From Adenophora triphylla var. japonica (lineage: Eukaryota; Streptophyta; Magnoliopsida; Asterales; Campanulaceae): a stretch of DNA of 64,000 nt. Numbering within the stretch: the stretch's first letter is position 1; each line of letters opens with the position of its first letter. The notes under the pieces are model-generated. The model searched no databases, was not told where the DNA came from, and saw only the letters and a list, made by a program, of their open reading frames with translations. Position numbers and translations under genes: made by a program. Of the stretch, positions 10,566 to 23,889 are shown piece after piece. The stretch is from the NCBI GenBank assembly GCA_022495995.1, contig JAFEMH010006961.1, positions 1 through 64,000 on the forward strand, given 5' to 3'.

Positions 10566-12065
10566 TTGGAAGGTGTCAGGAATCTTGGTTTGACGATTGC
10601 CCTCAACCCCGATAGGACTTTCACGATAGAAGAGGAAGAGGATCCTCATCCCTCTCTTGGTCAGATAAACTACCGCCAAATGCCACCACCTTCCTTATAT
10701 GGAACCTCCATCGGGCCACACTTTTCTCAACCTATGAATCATCCATCCTCTCAGCTTCATTCTGGTATACCTTCACAGTTTTGGTCTGGGACAGTCGTTT
10801 GGGTGAACGAATTGACTTCAGTCCGATTTAGGCCAGTATGGTATGCCTTAACGTAGTCGGGGTCAGCTCAGTATGTCGCAGCAGTTTGGTACACCTCAGC
10901 AGTTAGGTACAGATCAGTCAGGGGCTTCTCAGTTACAGCAGCTTGGTATGACTTCTTAGTTGGGTTTGGGACGTCAGTCAAATACAGATCAGTTTGGAAC
11001 TTCTCTGCCCCAGCAGTTTGGGATGCCTCAACAGCAATCCAGTTCAACACACCCACCCCCGGCTCCGCACAAGTCTCATGAGATCCCTTTATGACCGCCG
11101 CCACGGGACATCAAACCTCTATTCCCGTCTCATCCAACTCATCCTATCCACAGTACCCTTCAGGTTTTTACTCTGCCACCCTGATCAAAAGTCCAATTCA
11201 GAATCAGGAGTCTCAGCCCTCCTTTAAACTACACTTTGAGCCTGGCCCTGGGTACCTGGCCACCTCTGGTTTGCCTCCACCCTTCTTGCCGACAAGGAAT
11301 CAACAACACGCCTTTGGGATCAATCCTTATGCTCAGGGTCCTACTTATACCCCTCAGGACACCTTAGGCCAAGGAAATGTTTACACTTACATCCCGGGTT
11401 CAGCCATCCCTTCCACCAGGGTGCCACCCATGGTAAATCCTTTCTCTAGCTCTGCCACCGGCCTGGCCATCTTGGCTCCGTCGTTGGACTCTCAACTTGC
11501 TTGGTTCATGGAATAGCTGAAGTAAATAAAAGCATAGGTTGCTGATTTGGCAGGGAAGAAGGCTGCTCTTCGACCCACATACCCCAACTCCATTATGCCT
11601 CTACCTCACAGGTTCGTGATGCCCAATCTAGAGTTGTTTGACAAGACTACATATCCTAAGACCCACTTGGATACTTACACCTTAGCCATGAAAGTCAAAG
11701 GACGTACGAATCAGCAGTCAGATGACTAATCCAGTCTCTCCTTAAAGATGGGCGCTCTAAAATGATTCTTCTAGTTGAAGCCTGAGGCTAGGGATACTTG
11801 AGAACAGATCACTAATGATTTAAACGAGAAGTACAAAGCCAATTTGGAATGGGAAACTAATCGGGAAGACTTGCAAACGAATGTACAATGTCCTGATGAG
11901 ACTATTGGGGACTTTTACAGGCGTTGAAACCTTAAGATGAGTGAGATGGAAATTACTCCTTCTGATGAAGAACAGTTGGATATTTTCCAAGCCTACTTAA
12001 AGCCTCATTTGAAGAACGTCCCTCAGTAACTTCCCCTATCCAAATCTGTGTGCAATGGTCAGTTC
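10566..12065 (+). pseudogene. Tat-A second gag, 5' part, interrupted by Copia-1
   Basis: This is a second Tat gag reading region. The N-terminus (NLGLTIALNPDRTFTIEEEE) parallels gag-1 (GLAIVRNPNGTFMVDAEIE). The region 11091-11516 is Q/P/S-rich. From 11547 the gag core is clear (MPNLELFDKTTYPKTHLDTY, then KYKANLEWETNREDL), matching MPEMDRFDGTKCPQTHVDTY in element B. A TAG at 11514 stands where element B has Gln (VEQMKDL), and TAA and TGA stops and frameshifts follow. Copia-1 cuts it at 12066, and it resumes at 26044. Confidence 0.7.
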
Positions 12066-13407
12066 TGTTGGGTTTTACGTGTCCATGCGCAGCGGAATTA
12101 AGCATCTAATAACATAAAACCCAAGGAGCCTAGGATCCGTTCTATACAATTTAAATTGAATTCTATGAGATAGTAATAACCAACCTTGAACGCTTTCCGT
12201 TCTTGAGCTATCGAACTATGTATTGTTGTGATTCTGAATACAAGCTTCGAACTCTAGGCCTTGATCATTGAACGAGCAAAGACCCTCTTTCGGTATCCAC
12301 ACCTTCGAATGAACCAAGAACAATTTCTTGATGATTTTTAGATCCTTTAAATCTTGAAGAATATTGAGAGTATTTGTTGTGATTTTCCTTTCAGAAATTC
12401 AGCTAGCTTTTTAGGGTTAACGAGCATCGTTGTATTTATACTACATTAGTATCCATATTTGAGTCCTAATCGAATTAGGAAAGCAGTCTGTAAACCGCCT
12501 CTATGGCTTGTTATGTCGTACGACCAGTCGAGTCCTATGGACTGGTTCTGTCGCACGACCAAGCAAGGCCATAAGAGGAACTCTCTCATTTTTCTTCATC
12601 TGGTTTAATCAATTCATTCTAGTTGTGTGTGACCCAATAGAATTATATTATGTTGGCAATGAGTTCAATCATATCGACTCTCATAAGACGTAAGCGGACT
12701 CTAGCAAGCCATTATGTCTACCCAAATAATATAACGTAAGAGTTCACGTTTCCAATGGTACACTTCCATTTCCCCTTTGTCTCACGATGTTATATTGAAC
12801 ACAAGTCATGGTCCTCGTCAACTTGTCTTTGTTCAATGCTTTCTCGATTACGAGTGTAATGATAATCCAATCATATTGGGGTATGGGCATACACTTTCAT
12901 CATTATCACTCATCGAGGGGCCCAAGCAAAACATCTCTCTTTCGAGGGACAAATTTCATCTTGACTTATCATCCTTCCCATCATGATTCCGATCATGCCA
13001 AAATTAGCCTTTATAAATATCGTGTTAAGATATCGTTTGACTAAAATCAAACATGACTTTCATCATATGTAAGGTCATGATAATCTCAGGTTTAGGGACT
13101 AAATGAAGTGACCTTATGAGATTTAATTATGACATTTGACCATGACATAAATCTCAAATGGGTCAAGTCCAAGTCAACTTGTTCTCTAACAAGTATCCAT
13201 AAATTTAATGTGCATCTCTATGCATATAATCATCATATGATTATCCATTAACATTTATACTAATTATTCACTTAATAATTAGGGACGGAGATTATTACAA
13301 ATAAATATGCAAAACATATAATAATCAAATAATAAACTTTTCACATAATAACAAATAATGTCAACACATAAGTCTATCAACTATAAGCCTAGGGCATAAC
13401 ACTAACA
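12066..13407 (-). mobile_element. Copia-1 3' LTR
   Basis: It spans 1342 bp and matches 18711-19511 plus 25515-26043. Near 12507-12565 it carries two GTCGYACGACC-like words. Short frames in it (12508-12986) are not genes. Confidence 0.93.
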
Positions 13408-13425
13408 GTCTCCCACTTGCACTAG
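13408..13425 (-). other. Copia-1 polypurine tract
   Basis: On the minus strand the last bases before the 3' LTR are purine-rich (gtgcaagtgggagac). The same sequence stands at the same place in Copia-2 (36250-36267). Confidence 0.75.
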
Positions 13426-13543
13426 GCCCAATCTCCCATGTATCGAATACCCATGGACCTAACATGACCATCATGCTTAGCTTGCGGGAGAGCCTTAGTT
13501 AATGGGTCCGCCACGTTGTCATCAATGTCTACTCTGCATATCT

Positions 13544-16500
13544 TTACGTCTCCCCTTCTGCATATCTCTCAGATAATGTGGAAACGTCGAAGTATGTGTT
13601 TGGATCTCTGGTGTGACCTTGGTTCCTTTGCTTGTGAAATGGCACCATTGTTGTCACAGTAAAGTTCAATAGGATCTTTGATACTTGGAACGACTTCCAA
13701 ATCACTAATGAAATTCTTGATCCAAATGGCTTCCTTAGCTGCATCAGATGCCGCTATGTACTTAGCTTCGGTTGTAGAATCAGCGACGGTACTTTGCTTG
13801 GAACTTTTCCAACTCACAGTGCCTCCATTCAGCGTAAAAAAAAAATCATGTCTGCGATCTAAAATCATCTTTGTCGGTTTGGAAGCTAGCATCTGTGTAG
13901 CCTTTCACTACAAGATCTTCTTCCATTCCTCCAAAGACCAAGAATACATCCTTAGTTCTTCGTAAGTACTTGAGGATATTCTTGACTACTATCCAATGTG
14001 GTTCGCCGGGATCTGATTGGTACCTACTCGTCATGCTTAGAGCACACGAGACATCAGGTCTAGTACATAACATAGCATACATGATAGACCCAATTGCCGA
14101 AGTATATGGAATACCATTCATTCTCCTTTGCTCATCATTAGTCTTAGGACTTTGAGTCTTGCTAAGAGATACACCATGCAACATTGGCAAGTTTCCTCTT
14201 TTAGAATTTTCCATTTGGAATCTTCTAAGAACCTTGTCAATGTAAGTACTTTGACTTAAACCAATCATCCTCTTAGATCTATCTCTATAGATCTTGATAC
14301 CAACGATATACGCAGCTTCGCCATATCTTTCATTGAAAAGCACTTTCCCAACCAAGACTTGACAGTCTGTAGTGCAGGAATGTCATTACCAATGAGTAAG
14401 ATGTCGTCGACATACAACACTAGAAATAGTGCTATGCTCCCACTAATTTTCTTGTATACACAAGGTTCATCTTCGTTCTTGATAAAGCCAAATTCTTTGA
14501 TTGCTTCATCAAAACGTAGGTTCCAACTCCTATAAGCTTGCTTTAATTCATAAACGGATCTCTGCAATTACACACCTTGTTAGAATTTTCTGGACTGACA
14601 AAACCTTCAGGTTGTATCATGTATACATCCTCAAGTAACTTCCCATTTAGGAAAGTTGTCTTGACATCCATTTGCCATATCTCATAGTCATAATATGCGG
14701 CTATAGCAATTAAAATTCTAATAGACTTAAGCATAGCTACAGGCGAAAAGGTTTCATCATAGTCGATGCCATGAATCTGCCTATATCCCTTAGCTACGAG
14801 CCTAGCCTTATAGATGTGCACCTTCCCATCCATGTCGGTCTTCTTCTTGAAGACCCATTTGCACCCTATGGTTTTTACACCTTCGGGTGGATCAATCAAG
14901 TTCCAAACTTGATTATCAGCCATGAATTGTAATTCCGACTTCATGGCCTCTTGCCATTTTTCCGAATCAGGAGCGGACATCGCCTCTTGATAGCAAGTAG
15001 GTTCATCGTTTTTAATTAACTCCACTTCATCACTTTCCGTAACGAGAAATCCATATCTCTCAGGTTCGGATCGTGATCTACCACTTCGGTGAAGAACTTG
15101 TGCATCTTGAACCGGTTCCACAATTCCTTGTGGACTTGGTTCAGTTTCTACCATTGGTTCAATGTTGTTTTCGGGTTCTTGAATTTCTTCGAGATCTATT
15201 TTACTCCCATTGGTTCCTTTGCGAAGAAACTCCTTTTCTAAGAAAGTACCATTTCGAGCAACAAACACTTTGTTCTCATTTTGGTTGTAGAAATAGTATC
15301 CTTTGGTTTCCTTAGGATAACCCACGAAAACACATTTATCAGACTTAGGTGCTAGCTTGTCAGAAGTTAACTTCTTGACATATGCATCGCAACCCCAAAT
15401 CTTCATGAAAGACAAACTAGGTTTTCTTCCATGCCACATCTCATATGGGGTCTTTTGAACCGATTTGGTAGGAACTCTGTTTATAGTGAAAGCAGCAGTT
15501 TCTAGTGCATGTCCCCAAAAGGATAAAGGAAGCTCAACTTGTCTCATCATAGAACGAACCATGTCCAACAAAGTTCTATTTCTCCTTTCAGACACACCAT
15601 TCCATTGTGGTGTTCCGGGTGGAGAGAGTTCTGAAACGATTCCACAACTCTTAAGATGACTGTCAAATTCTTGGCTCAAATATTTGCTACCTCGATTGGA
15701 TCGAAGTACCTTAATAGTTTTGCCAAGTTGATTTTGCACCTCATTTTGAAATATTCCAAATATCTCAAACGATTCACTTTTATGTTTCATTAGATAAACA
15801 TATCCAAATCTACTATAATCATCAGTGAATGTTATGAAGTACCGAAATCCTCCCCTAGCATCGCTACTCATAGGTCCACACACATCGGTATGTATGAGGC
15901 CTAATAAGTTGCCCGCCCTTTCACCAGTTTGGGTAAATGGGTCCTTGGTCATCTTGCTAAGTAAACAAGACTCGCATGTCTCATATGATTCATAATCATG
16001 TGAGTCTAAAAATTCATCTTTGTGGAGTTTAGAAATGCGTTTCTCATTTATATGGCCAAGACGACAATGACATAAGTAAGTGTGGTTTACTTCATTGGGT
16101 TTAGATCTCTTGTTAATGTTATAGACATCATTATCACGATTTTCAACATCAAGGATATAAAGGCCATTGAATGAAATAGCAGTACAATAATGCATATCAC
16201 TCTTGTAAATGGAAAACTTCTTATCACATATAAGAAAATTAAAACCTTCATTATCCAAACATGAAATCGAAATAATATTCCTACTTAAAGCTGGAACGTA
16301 ATAACAATTGTTCAAAAAAAGTATTAATTAGTCCACTAGGTAAAGTAACTTCATAAGTTCCTACGGTTAATGCAGCAACTCTTGCTCCATTCCCCACACG
16401 TATGTCCACTTCACCTTCCTTAAGTATCCTTCTGTTCTTTAGACCCTGCACATTTAAACAAATGTGAGTTCCACATCCGGTATCCAATTCCCAAGAACTA

Positions 16501-16550
16501 GAAGTAGATAGGAATATATCTATAACAAAGATACCTGAAGTCGAAGCAAC
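13544..16550 (-). pseudogene. Copia-1 pol: protease, integrase, reverse transcriptase, RNase H
   Basis: This is the enzyme part of a copia polyprotein, broken into four frames. The protease shows DTGCG (16281-16487). The 14543-16315 piece (590 codons) has the GAG-pre-integrase HHCC region (CRLGHINEKR, then CESCLLSKM). The integrase core follows (IHTDVCG, then GTPQWNGVSERRNRTLLDMV), and then the RT N-terminus (WNLIDPPEGVKTIGCKWVFK). The RT box YVDDILLIGND is in 14265-14567. RNase H (13544-14355) includes GYTDASF, TEAKYIA and YCDNNGA. Frameshifts lie near 14550, 14300, 13860 and 16290. All domains are still recognisable, so the decay is recent, but the copy cannot make the full polyprotein. Confidence 0.9.
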
Positions 16551-17375
16551 TCCTTTGCTCTTCTTCAGTGCTTCCTTGTATTTTGTGCAGTTTCTCCTCC
16601 AATGTCCAATCTCATTGCAATGGAAGCAGATTGCGTCCTCTTGGGACTTGGGCTTAGCCTCTTTGGGTTTGGCAACATTTGCCTTAGGATTAGCAACCTT
16701 TGCCTTTCCCTTACCCTTGAAACCCTTCCCTTGTTAACCATCAACACTTGATCGGTTTACTTCTTGATGATATTGGTTTTCGCAGTTGTTCAACATTTGA
16801 ACTAACTCGAAAGGTTCTTATTCATGCCCCCATGTTATAGTTCATTATGAAATTACTAAAACCTTCGGGCAATGAATTCAATATCATGTCAGTAGCCAAC
16901 TCTTGGCTAATTGGAAAACCGAGCCTTTCAAGATGCTCAATGTGGCCCTTCATCTTTAAAGCATGAGGACCAACAGCTAGTCTTTCACTCATCTTGCATG
17001 AGGTTAGGGTCTTAACTGTGTTATACCTTTCTTGCCTTGCTTGAACTTGGAACATTTGCATCGCCGATTGTTTATATCAACTATCCCCAAGTGCTCAAGA
17101 TCCTTTTGAAGGCTCTTGCACATGGCGGAGCATGAGGCAACCAACATCAGTAGAATCACGCTTGTGCTTCGTATATTGATCCCTCACGCCCTAGTAGCAT
17201 TGGCAGTAGGTTCAGGTGGAATAGGCTCCTTGAGAACGTACAATTTCTCCTCTTGCCTGAGAACAATTCTCACGCTACGGATCCAATCCATATAGTTTAT
17301 ACCATTCTCTTCCAACTTTTCCTTCTCAAGGACAGATCGCAGTGACAAATGATGATTATTGTTTGATGCCATTTA
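16551..17375 (-). pseudogene. Copia-1 gag with zinc knuckle
   Basis: This would be the capsid precursor. The start is MASNNNHHLSLRSVLEKEKL at 17372 (17184-17372). The central part is 16822-17061 (HIEHLERLGFPISQELATDM). The knuckle region (16565-16747) has basic residues and a CHWRRN-type motif in another frame. In-frame stops and frameshifts separate the three pieces. Compare the intact 473-codon gag-protease frame in Copia-2 at 43632-45053. Confidence 0.82.
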
Positions 17376-18690
17376 TTCTACAAAAGATATACATAAAATA
17401 TGAACAAATATAAGTAAACATATTATATGAGAAGTATAATGCATTTACATGAAAATAAATGCTCCCACTAAATTATACACCTTCCAATGCAAATAAGCAT
17501 AATATACATTTAATGGGCTAAGATCCAACTTTAATTTAATTTCAAGTTCGCTATGGCAAACCGCTCAAAACTAAATTAATTAGGTAGAAACATCAATCAT
17601 ATCACATATATGACTCTTAGATCTTTTATGAGATTTATTCAAGACATCATATGTCCAAGCATATTTTAATCTCATCTTATGCCTTGGGTCCAAAACCATT
17701 TTGATAACCCAATTAAGTTCATTCACTTTAAACGTATAGGAACCACCATTTCCTCATCTTGCTCGCAGACGAATAGAATCAAAGCACCTTGCTATGGCAA
17801 GCCCACCCAAAACTATCCGAATGGTCTCAAGTGTTTTAATCATGAATTGGCATAAAGAACTTAAAAGTTAAATGAAGGTTCTTTAAAGTAGATTATAAGC
17901 ACATCAGCAAAGATAGTCATAACGGTGCACCAGGTAAGTTCCCAGAAAGATAGGTGAGCCACAAGGACTACTTAAGTACCAAATTTCCCTTCGACTGAAC
18001 TCTCCTAGACATGCACAATCAGAAATCAGCTCTGATTTGCAACATAATCAACACTTTGAATAAACAATCAGTTTCCTTTTAAATTTTGCGTAAAATGACT
18101 TGTTTCTCATAAACAATCACAAAACCAAAATCTTAATTTTTAAATCTAAACATTTAGGAAATTACAATATAATGTTTCAACTAAACATCTAATAAAATTC
18201 TTAACATGTAAGAACTCATAATTCATGCATCGCAACAATTAATAAAATCATATTTTAATTAACTAAGCATGCATAAACAATGAATTAATCTAGCATAGCC
18301 CTATAAACTTAATTTTCAGAAATTTATAGCATCCAGGTTAATATATAAACATATCAGATTGTAAACACATTCACGTATTAGCAGGATTGTTCAACAACCG
18401 ATTCCCGCCTGCATTGGGCTTGTTTTATCGCGTGACAAAGACTCCCAGAGTCCTAATCTGTCGCACGACCGAGAGAAGCCATCAGCCCAACTCTGTCGCG
18501 TGACACTGGCCTCCTTTGTCGCGTGACACAAGGTTACCAGATGCAGATTTGTAGATTCAATCGATTCTTAATCACAGAGCAATTAAATCATGTAAATAAC
18601 ATTTAACAGATTTAATTCAATATCAATAGAACATGATTTAGGCATATTGTTTCAAAAACAATCAAACTATCGCATACAAAACATGCAAAA
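17376..18690 (-). other. Copia-1 untranslated leader
   Basis: This is AT-rich sequence between primer site and gag with no open frame of note. At 18425-18535 there are four words of the GTCGCRYGACM type, related to words in the LTRs. Confidence 0.7.
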
Positions 18691-18709
18691 GAACGGGGCT
18701 CTGATACCA
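18691..18709 (-). other. Copia-1 primer-binding site (initiator tRNA-Met)
   Basis: The minus strand reads TGGTATCAGAGCCCCGTTC right after the 5' LTR. It starts with TGGTATCAGAGC, the well-known complement of plant initiator tRNA-Met. Confidence 0.92.
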
Positions 18710-19727
18710 CTGTTGGGTTTTACGGGTCCATAAGCAGCGGAATTAAGCATCTAATAACATAAAACCCAAGGAGCCTAGGATCCGTTCTATACAATTTAAA
18801 TTGAATTCTATGAGATAGTAATAACCAACCTTGAACACTTTCCGTTCTTGAGCTATCGAACTATGTATTTTTGTGATTCTGAATACAAGCTTCGAACTCT
18901 AGGCCTTGATCGTTGAACGAGTGAAGACCCTCTTTCGGTATCCACACCTTCGAATGAACCAAGAACGATTTCTTGATGATTGCTAGATCATTTAAACCTT
19001 GAAGAATATTGAGAGTATTTGTTGTGATTTTCCTTTCAGAAATTCAGCTAGCTTTTTAGGGTTAACAGACCTTTGTATTTATACTACATTAGTATCCATA
19101 TTTGAGTCCTAATCGAATTAGGAAAGCAGTCTGTAAACCGCCTATATGGCTTGTTATGTCGCACGACCAGTCGAGTCCTATGGACTGGTTCTGTCGCACG
19201 ACCAAGCAAGGCCATAAGAGGAACTCTCTCAATTTTCTTCCTCTGGTTTAATCAATTCATTCTAGTTATGTGTGACCCAATAGGATTATATTATGTTGGC
19301 AATGAGTTCGATCATATCGACTCTCATAAGACATAAGCGGACTCTAGCAAGCCATTATGTCTACCAAAATAATATAACGTAAGAGTTCACGTTTCCAATG
19401 GTACACTTCCATTTCTCCCTTTGTCTCACGATGTTATAATGAACACAAGTCATGGTCCTCGTCAACTTGTCTTTGTTCAATGCTTTCTCGATTCCGGGTA
19501 TAATGATAATCTTTTTTTTTTTTTGGCGAAAAGAGGACGGTACCTCCCTAGATTTTATTGATTAGAAACAAAAATACAAAAGCGGTGTGGGACATGACGG
19601 CCTCAAACCACCGAGAAACAACCTATGGGAGGAGGCCATACACAAACTGTAAGACCTACTACACAAGAGGGAAAGGGGATGACTAGAAACATAAGATAAT
19701 AAATAAAACAAAAATCTAGCCATAAAA

Positions 19728-22700
19728 TCAAGTACGAAAAGAAGGAACTCCTGCACTATCAAGAACATAAGCTCCATAGCAGCAAGGAGAGAGCTCTGAG
19801 TGATGATACCACGCCATATCCGCCTTACAATCCGCCGCCTCATTAGCTAAACCATCAGCCACTCTATTGCCTTGTCGAAGGATGTGCGTAACATGAACAT
19901 GAATAGAATTCATAATGTAATGAATTCGCTGAATCAAGTAGTGAATTTCCCAAGGGATATGGAATACCTTCGTAATGATTTTCATTAAAACCTCCGAATC
20001 AACCTCCAACCAAACATTATTAATCCCAAAATCAACCGCATACAAAAGGCCATCCAAAGCAGCCCTAGCTTCAGCCCAAATGTTTGTTTGCACACCATAG
20101 AATTTACCATACGCGAAAATGAGTTTACCTTGAGAGTTTCTAAAAATGCCTCCGCCTGAAGCAATTCCCGGATTTCCTCTAGACACACCATCCGAATTTA
20201 ACTTGTAAACTCCTAGACTAGGTTTAGCCCAAGCAACCATCCGAACCTTAGGATGCCGAGGAAGAGCTGTCCTAATAGAAAATACATTTTTTGCATGCAG
20301 ATCAGCCACGTTGCTCTCAAAACGCAGATTATGCGCCTTAGCAATATCCGAAACTTGTTGAACAATGGAGGAGATTAGAACATGATAAGGGATTTTAATC
20401 CCTTCAAAAAACCATTTGTTTCTGTAGCACCATATATTCCAGCAAATTACCCCCGGGAGAATAGAAAACAACCACTTACCAAATGAGGTTGAGGCTTTAG
20501 GAATCTCATACCACCACGAACATAACAGCTGCCTTAGGTTTCCCATTCGAAGCACACCACCAAGAAGAAGGCTAAAATGATTCCACATTGTCCGAGCCAA
20601 ATCCCCAAAAACAAAAAGATGATCAATGAATTCCATATGAGGCCGAATACAACAAGAACATCTAGAGACCACCTGAATACCCCGTTTCTGAAGCGCTTCA
20701 TCCGTAGGAAGCCCACGATGTAAGGCCCTCCAAAGAAGAATAGACATTTTCATCGGTAAATGTTTATGCCAAATGCTTTTGAACACAAAGCTGGAAGCAT
20801 GACCTTGACGACATTCACGCCAAGCAGAATTAATGGAGAATTTCCCCGAGGATGAAGGCTTCCAAATAAGAACATCCTCCTTCCCATTGAGCACAATTTG
20901 CTGCTCCCTTATAACTCTAGCAAGCTGCCCCCCAAATTGATCATTGATGTAATCATACTTAGGGACGGAGTTCTCAAAAAACGTGTAAATTTCGATATGC
21001 TCAAATGGGAGATTTGGGAGAGAACCATCCAGCCACTTCTCATGAATAGATAAATAACCTTGCCCAACTCTCCAACCCATTCTCTCTTCCATGAAATCCT
21101 TGATGCTAATCATTCTCTTCCAAACATGCGAAGCAAAGCTTGTAATGACAGCATCCATCGGATGAGTCTCATAACAATATTTATTGAGCATAAAAGAGGA
21201 CCATAGAGAAACAGACCCTCGGAACCTCCACCAAAGCTTCATTGCAAAAGAAATGCTGATATCCTCAAACTTGCGAATACCAAGCCCCCCTTCGTCTTGG
21301 GGTTGGCTGATTCGGGCCCAACCTATCCAATGGCATTTGTGATGGCCATCAACTCCGCTCCAGAAAAAGTTCATAATCATTCGCTGCATGGCTGTAATAA
21401 CACCTTTGGGAGGCTCTAAAACAGACATGTAGTATAAGGGGATGGATTGGAGACAAGATTTTATAAGAATTACCTTAGCACCATATGAGAGCAACTTTCC
21501 TTGCCAAGAAGCCAAACGAGATTCCATCTTCCTCAACAAAGGGCCAAAAAGAGACTGAGTTTTTCGACCCACATAAAGAGGGCAGCCCAAATAAGTAAGA
21601 GGCAGGTCCTTTTTTGAAACCCTGTAGCATCAGAAATGGCTAAATCTTTATCCTCATCATATTTCCCCGTAACAAAACAAGATTTACCAATGCTAACCAA
21701 CTGGCCCGAGAAAGCTTGGTATTTTTCCAGACAAAGCATGTGTTTCTGAAGAGAATGTTGCGCCCCATTGCAGAAAATGATGATATCATCCGCATAAGAA
21801 AGATGGGAAACAACCGGGGTATGGGGATGCGACCGGTACCTAAGACGAGGCTGGCTTTCATGGAGATAATTCAGCCCTCTACTAAGGACTTCAGCTGCAA
21901 TAATAAAGAGACTAGGAGATAGGGGATCCCCTTGACGAAGGCCTCTTGAAGAATGAAAAAAACCGCAGCTTTCCCCATTAATCAATATAGAGAACCAACA
22001 TTCAGAAATGCAACGATAAATCATATCAACCCATTCAATGGCAAAACCAAATTTCTTCAACACTTTAATTAACGACAACCAGAGATCCTATCATACGCCT
22101 TTGCCATATCCAAACTTGATGGCAATATTAGACCCACGAACTTTCTTCTTAATCGAATGCATCAACTCTTGGGCCAGCAATATCTTCTCATGAATGACTC
22201 TACCTTTAACAAACCCACTTTGATTCAGCGAAATAATGCGAGGAAGGATCCGCCCCAACCGACAAGTAAAAATCTTAGTAATTATCTTGTTAGAGAAATT
22301 ACAAAGGCTTATGGGCCTTAAATCCGAGAAGGTGATAGGGGAATCAACCTTCGGCAAGGTAACAATCAAAGTACTTGTCCAAGATCTAGGCATCTCAAAA
22401 CCAGCAAAAAATTCCTTTATAGCTCTAAGAAGGTCATCCTTGATAATATCCCAACAAATCATGTAAAACATACCGTGAAACCATCCGGACCCGCTGCACT
22501 CTGAGCATTCCTCCTTTTTACAATCTCAAAAACTTCATCAATAGAAGGCGTGGCAATAAGAGAAGCATTTTATTCCGAGGAAATAAGAGTTGGAATAAGA
22601 TTTAAGAGATCGTCATGAGCATTCGGGTCTACCATATTAGACTCCGCCCGAAGCCGGTTGTGATAGAACTCAACGGCTTCTGTTGAATGTCCCCTTTAGA

Positions 22701-23853
22701 AGAAAGAAGATTTCCTTCCCTATCACGAATCCGGTGTATAAACAGCCTTTGCCTCTTTTTCTTGACGTAAGCATGGAAAAATTTTGTATTACGGTCCCCT
22801 TCTTTAATCCAACGAAAGTTAGCTTTTTGCCTCCAAAAAGACTCCTCCAGAACAAGCGTATGCTGCAAATGCGCCTGAGCAAGACTAAGAGCAGCCCTAT
22901 TTTCCTCCGATGGATCCAACTCAACCATGTTTTCTTTGACCAAAACCTCATCTTCAGCAAGAGATACTTGCCGCTCAATCCGGCCAAACACATTTTTATT
23001 CCAAAGAGACAAGGATTTTCTAAGGCGGGCAGCTTCTTCCCAAAACACACCATAGGCCTCCCATCCATCCAATCCGCCCAAGATTTTTTAACCACTTCCA
23101 AAAAGGAAGAGTGCTTAGTCCATGCATTGATGAAACGAAAAGAGCCTCGACATAACTCCGCTTCAGCCCTAACAGAAACAACCAAAGGAGCATGATCAGA
23201 GCAAGTCCTATTTAAGTGAGTCACAGTAGTACTATGGAATGTTTGCAGCCAATGCTCATTGTAGAAAACTCTATCAATACGTTGAAGAATTGACCTGCTC
23301 CCAAGCCGCTTATTCCACCAAGTATATTTAGATCCCAAGAAACCAGCATCAATAAGAGACGAGACCTGAATGGTATCCGAGAATTCTCTAACCTTCCTTG
23401 GAGTAACAAGAGTCCCACCAAGCTTGTCATCTTGATCTAAAACGGCATTAAAATCCCCCACAACCATCCAAGCCAAATGTGTAGAACTTAACGCAATAAG
23501 ATCATCCCATAACTTTCTTCTCTCATATTTATTACACCTCGCATGAACACAAGTGACAAGAACTGGTAAAGGCCATAAAACATGAGAAATCTGAATAGTA
23601 ATTGCTTGATCACTATCATGGACCATTTGACAATCAAAACCATGCTTCCATATGAACCAAATCCGCCCACTACCATTAGAAAAGCCCCCACTACAATGCA
23701 GTTTTCGAACCACCGAAGGAATACAAGAAGGATGTTGTTTTGGCTCATAAACACCAATGCCGAAGCTCCATGCAGATTAAACAATTTATTGACTCTTCTA
23801 ATCGTGGCTTTGTTAGCAAGGCCACGAAGGTTCCAACTTAAGACAACTACCAT
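19728..23853 (-). pseudogene. LINE-2 ORF2: endonuclease, reverse transcriptase, zf-RVT, RNase H
   Basis: The start is MVVVLSWNLRGLANKATIRR at 23853. Endonuclease: GDFNAVLDQ, then RIDRVFYN and SDHAPLVV (22670-23713). RT: PKVDSPITFSDLRPISLCN (22091-22471), then GLRQGDPLSPSLF and the catalytic SYADDIIIF (21533-22078). The C-terminal frame 19728-21590 (620 codons) has a zinc-binding reverse transcriptase region (CSCC...H). RNase H follows: LNSDGVSRGNPG, EARAALDGL, LEVDSEVLM and RQGNRVADGLANEAA, supplying the D-E-D-D set. Frameshifts lie near 23700, 23000, 22500, 22085 and 21560. Domain order is complete, about 1370 codons, as in RNase-H-bearing plant L1 elements. Confidence 0.92.
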
Positions 23854-23889
23854 TGATAAACGAAATGATAAAAATAAAGAGACTCACAC

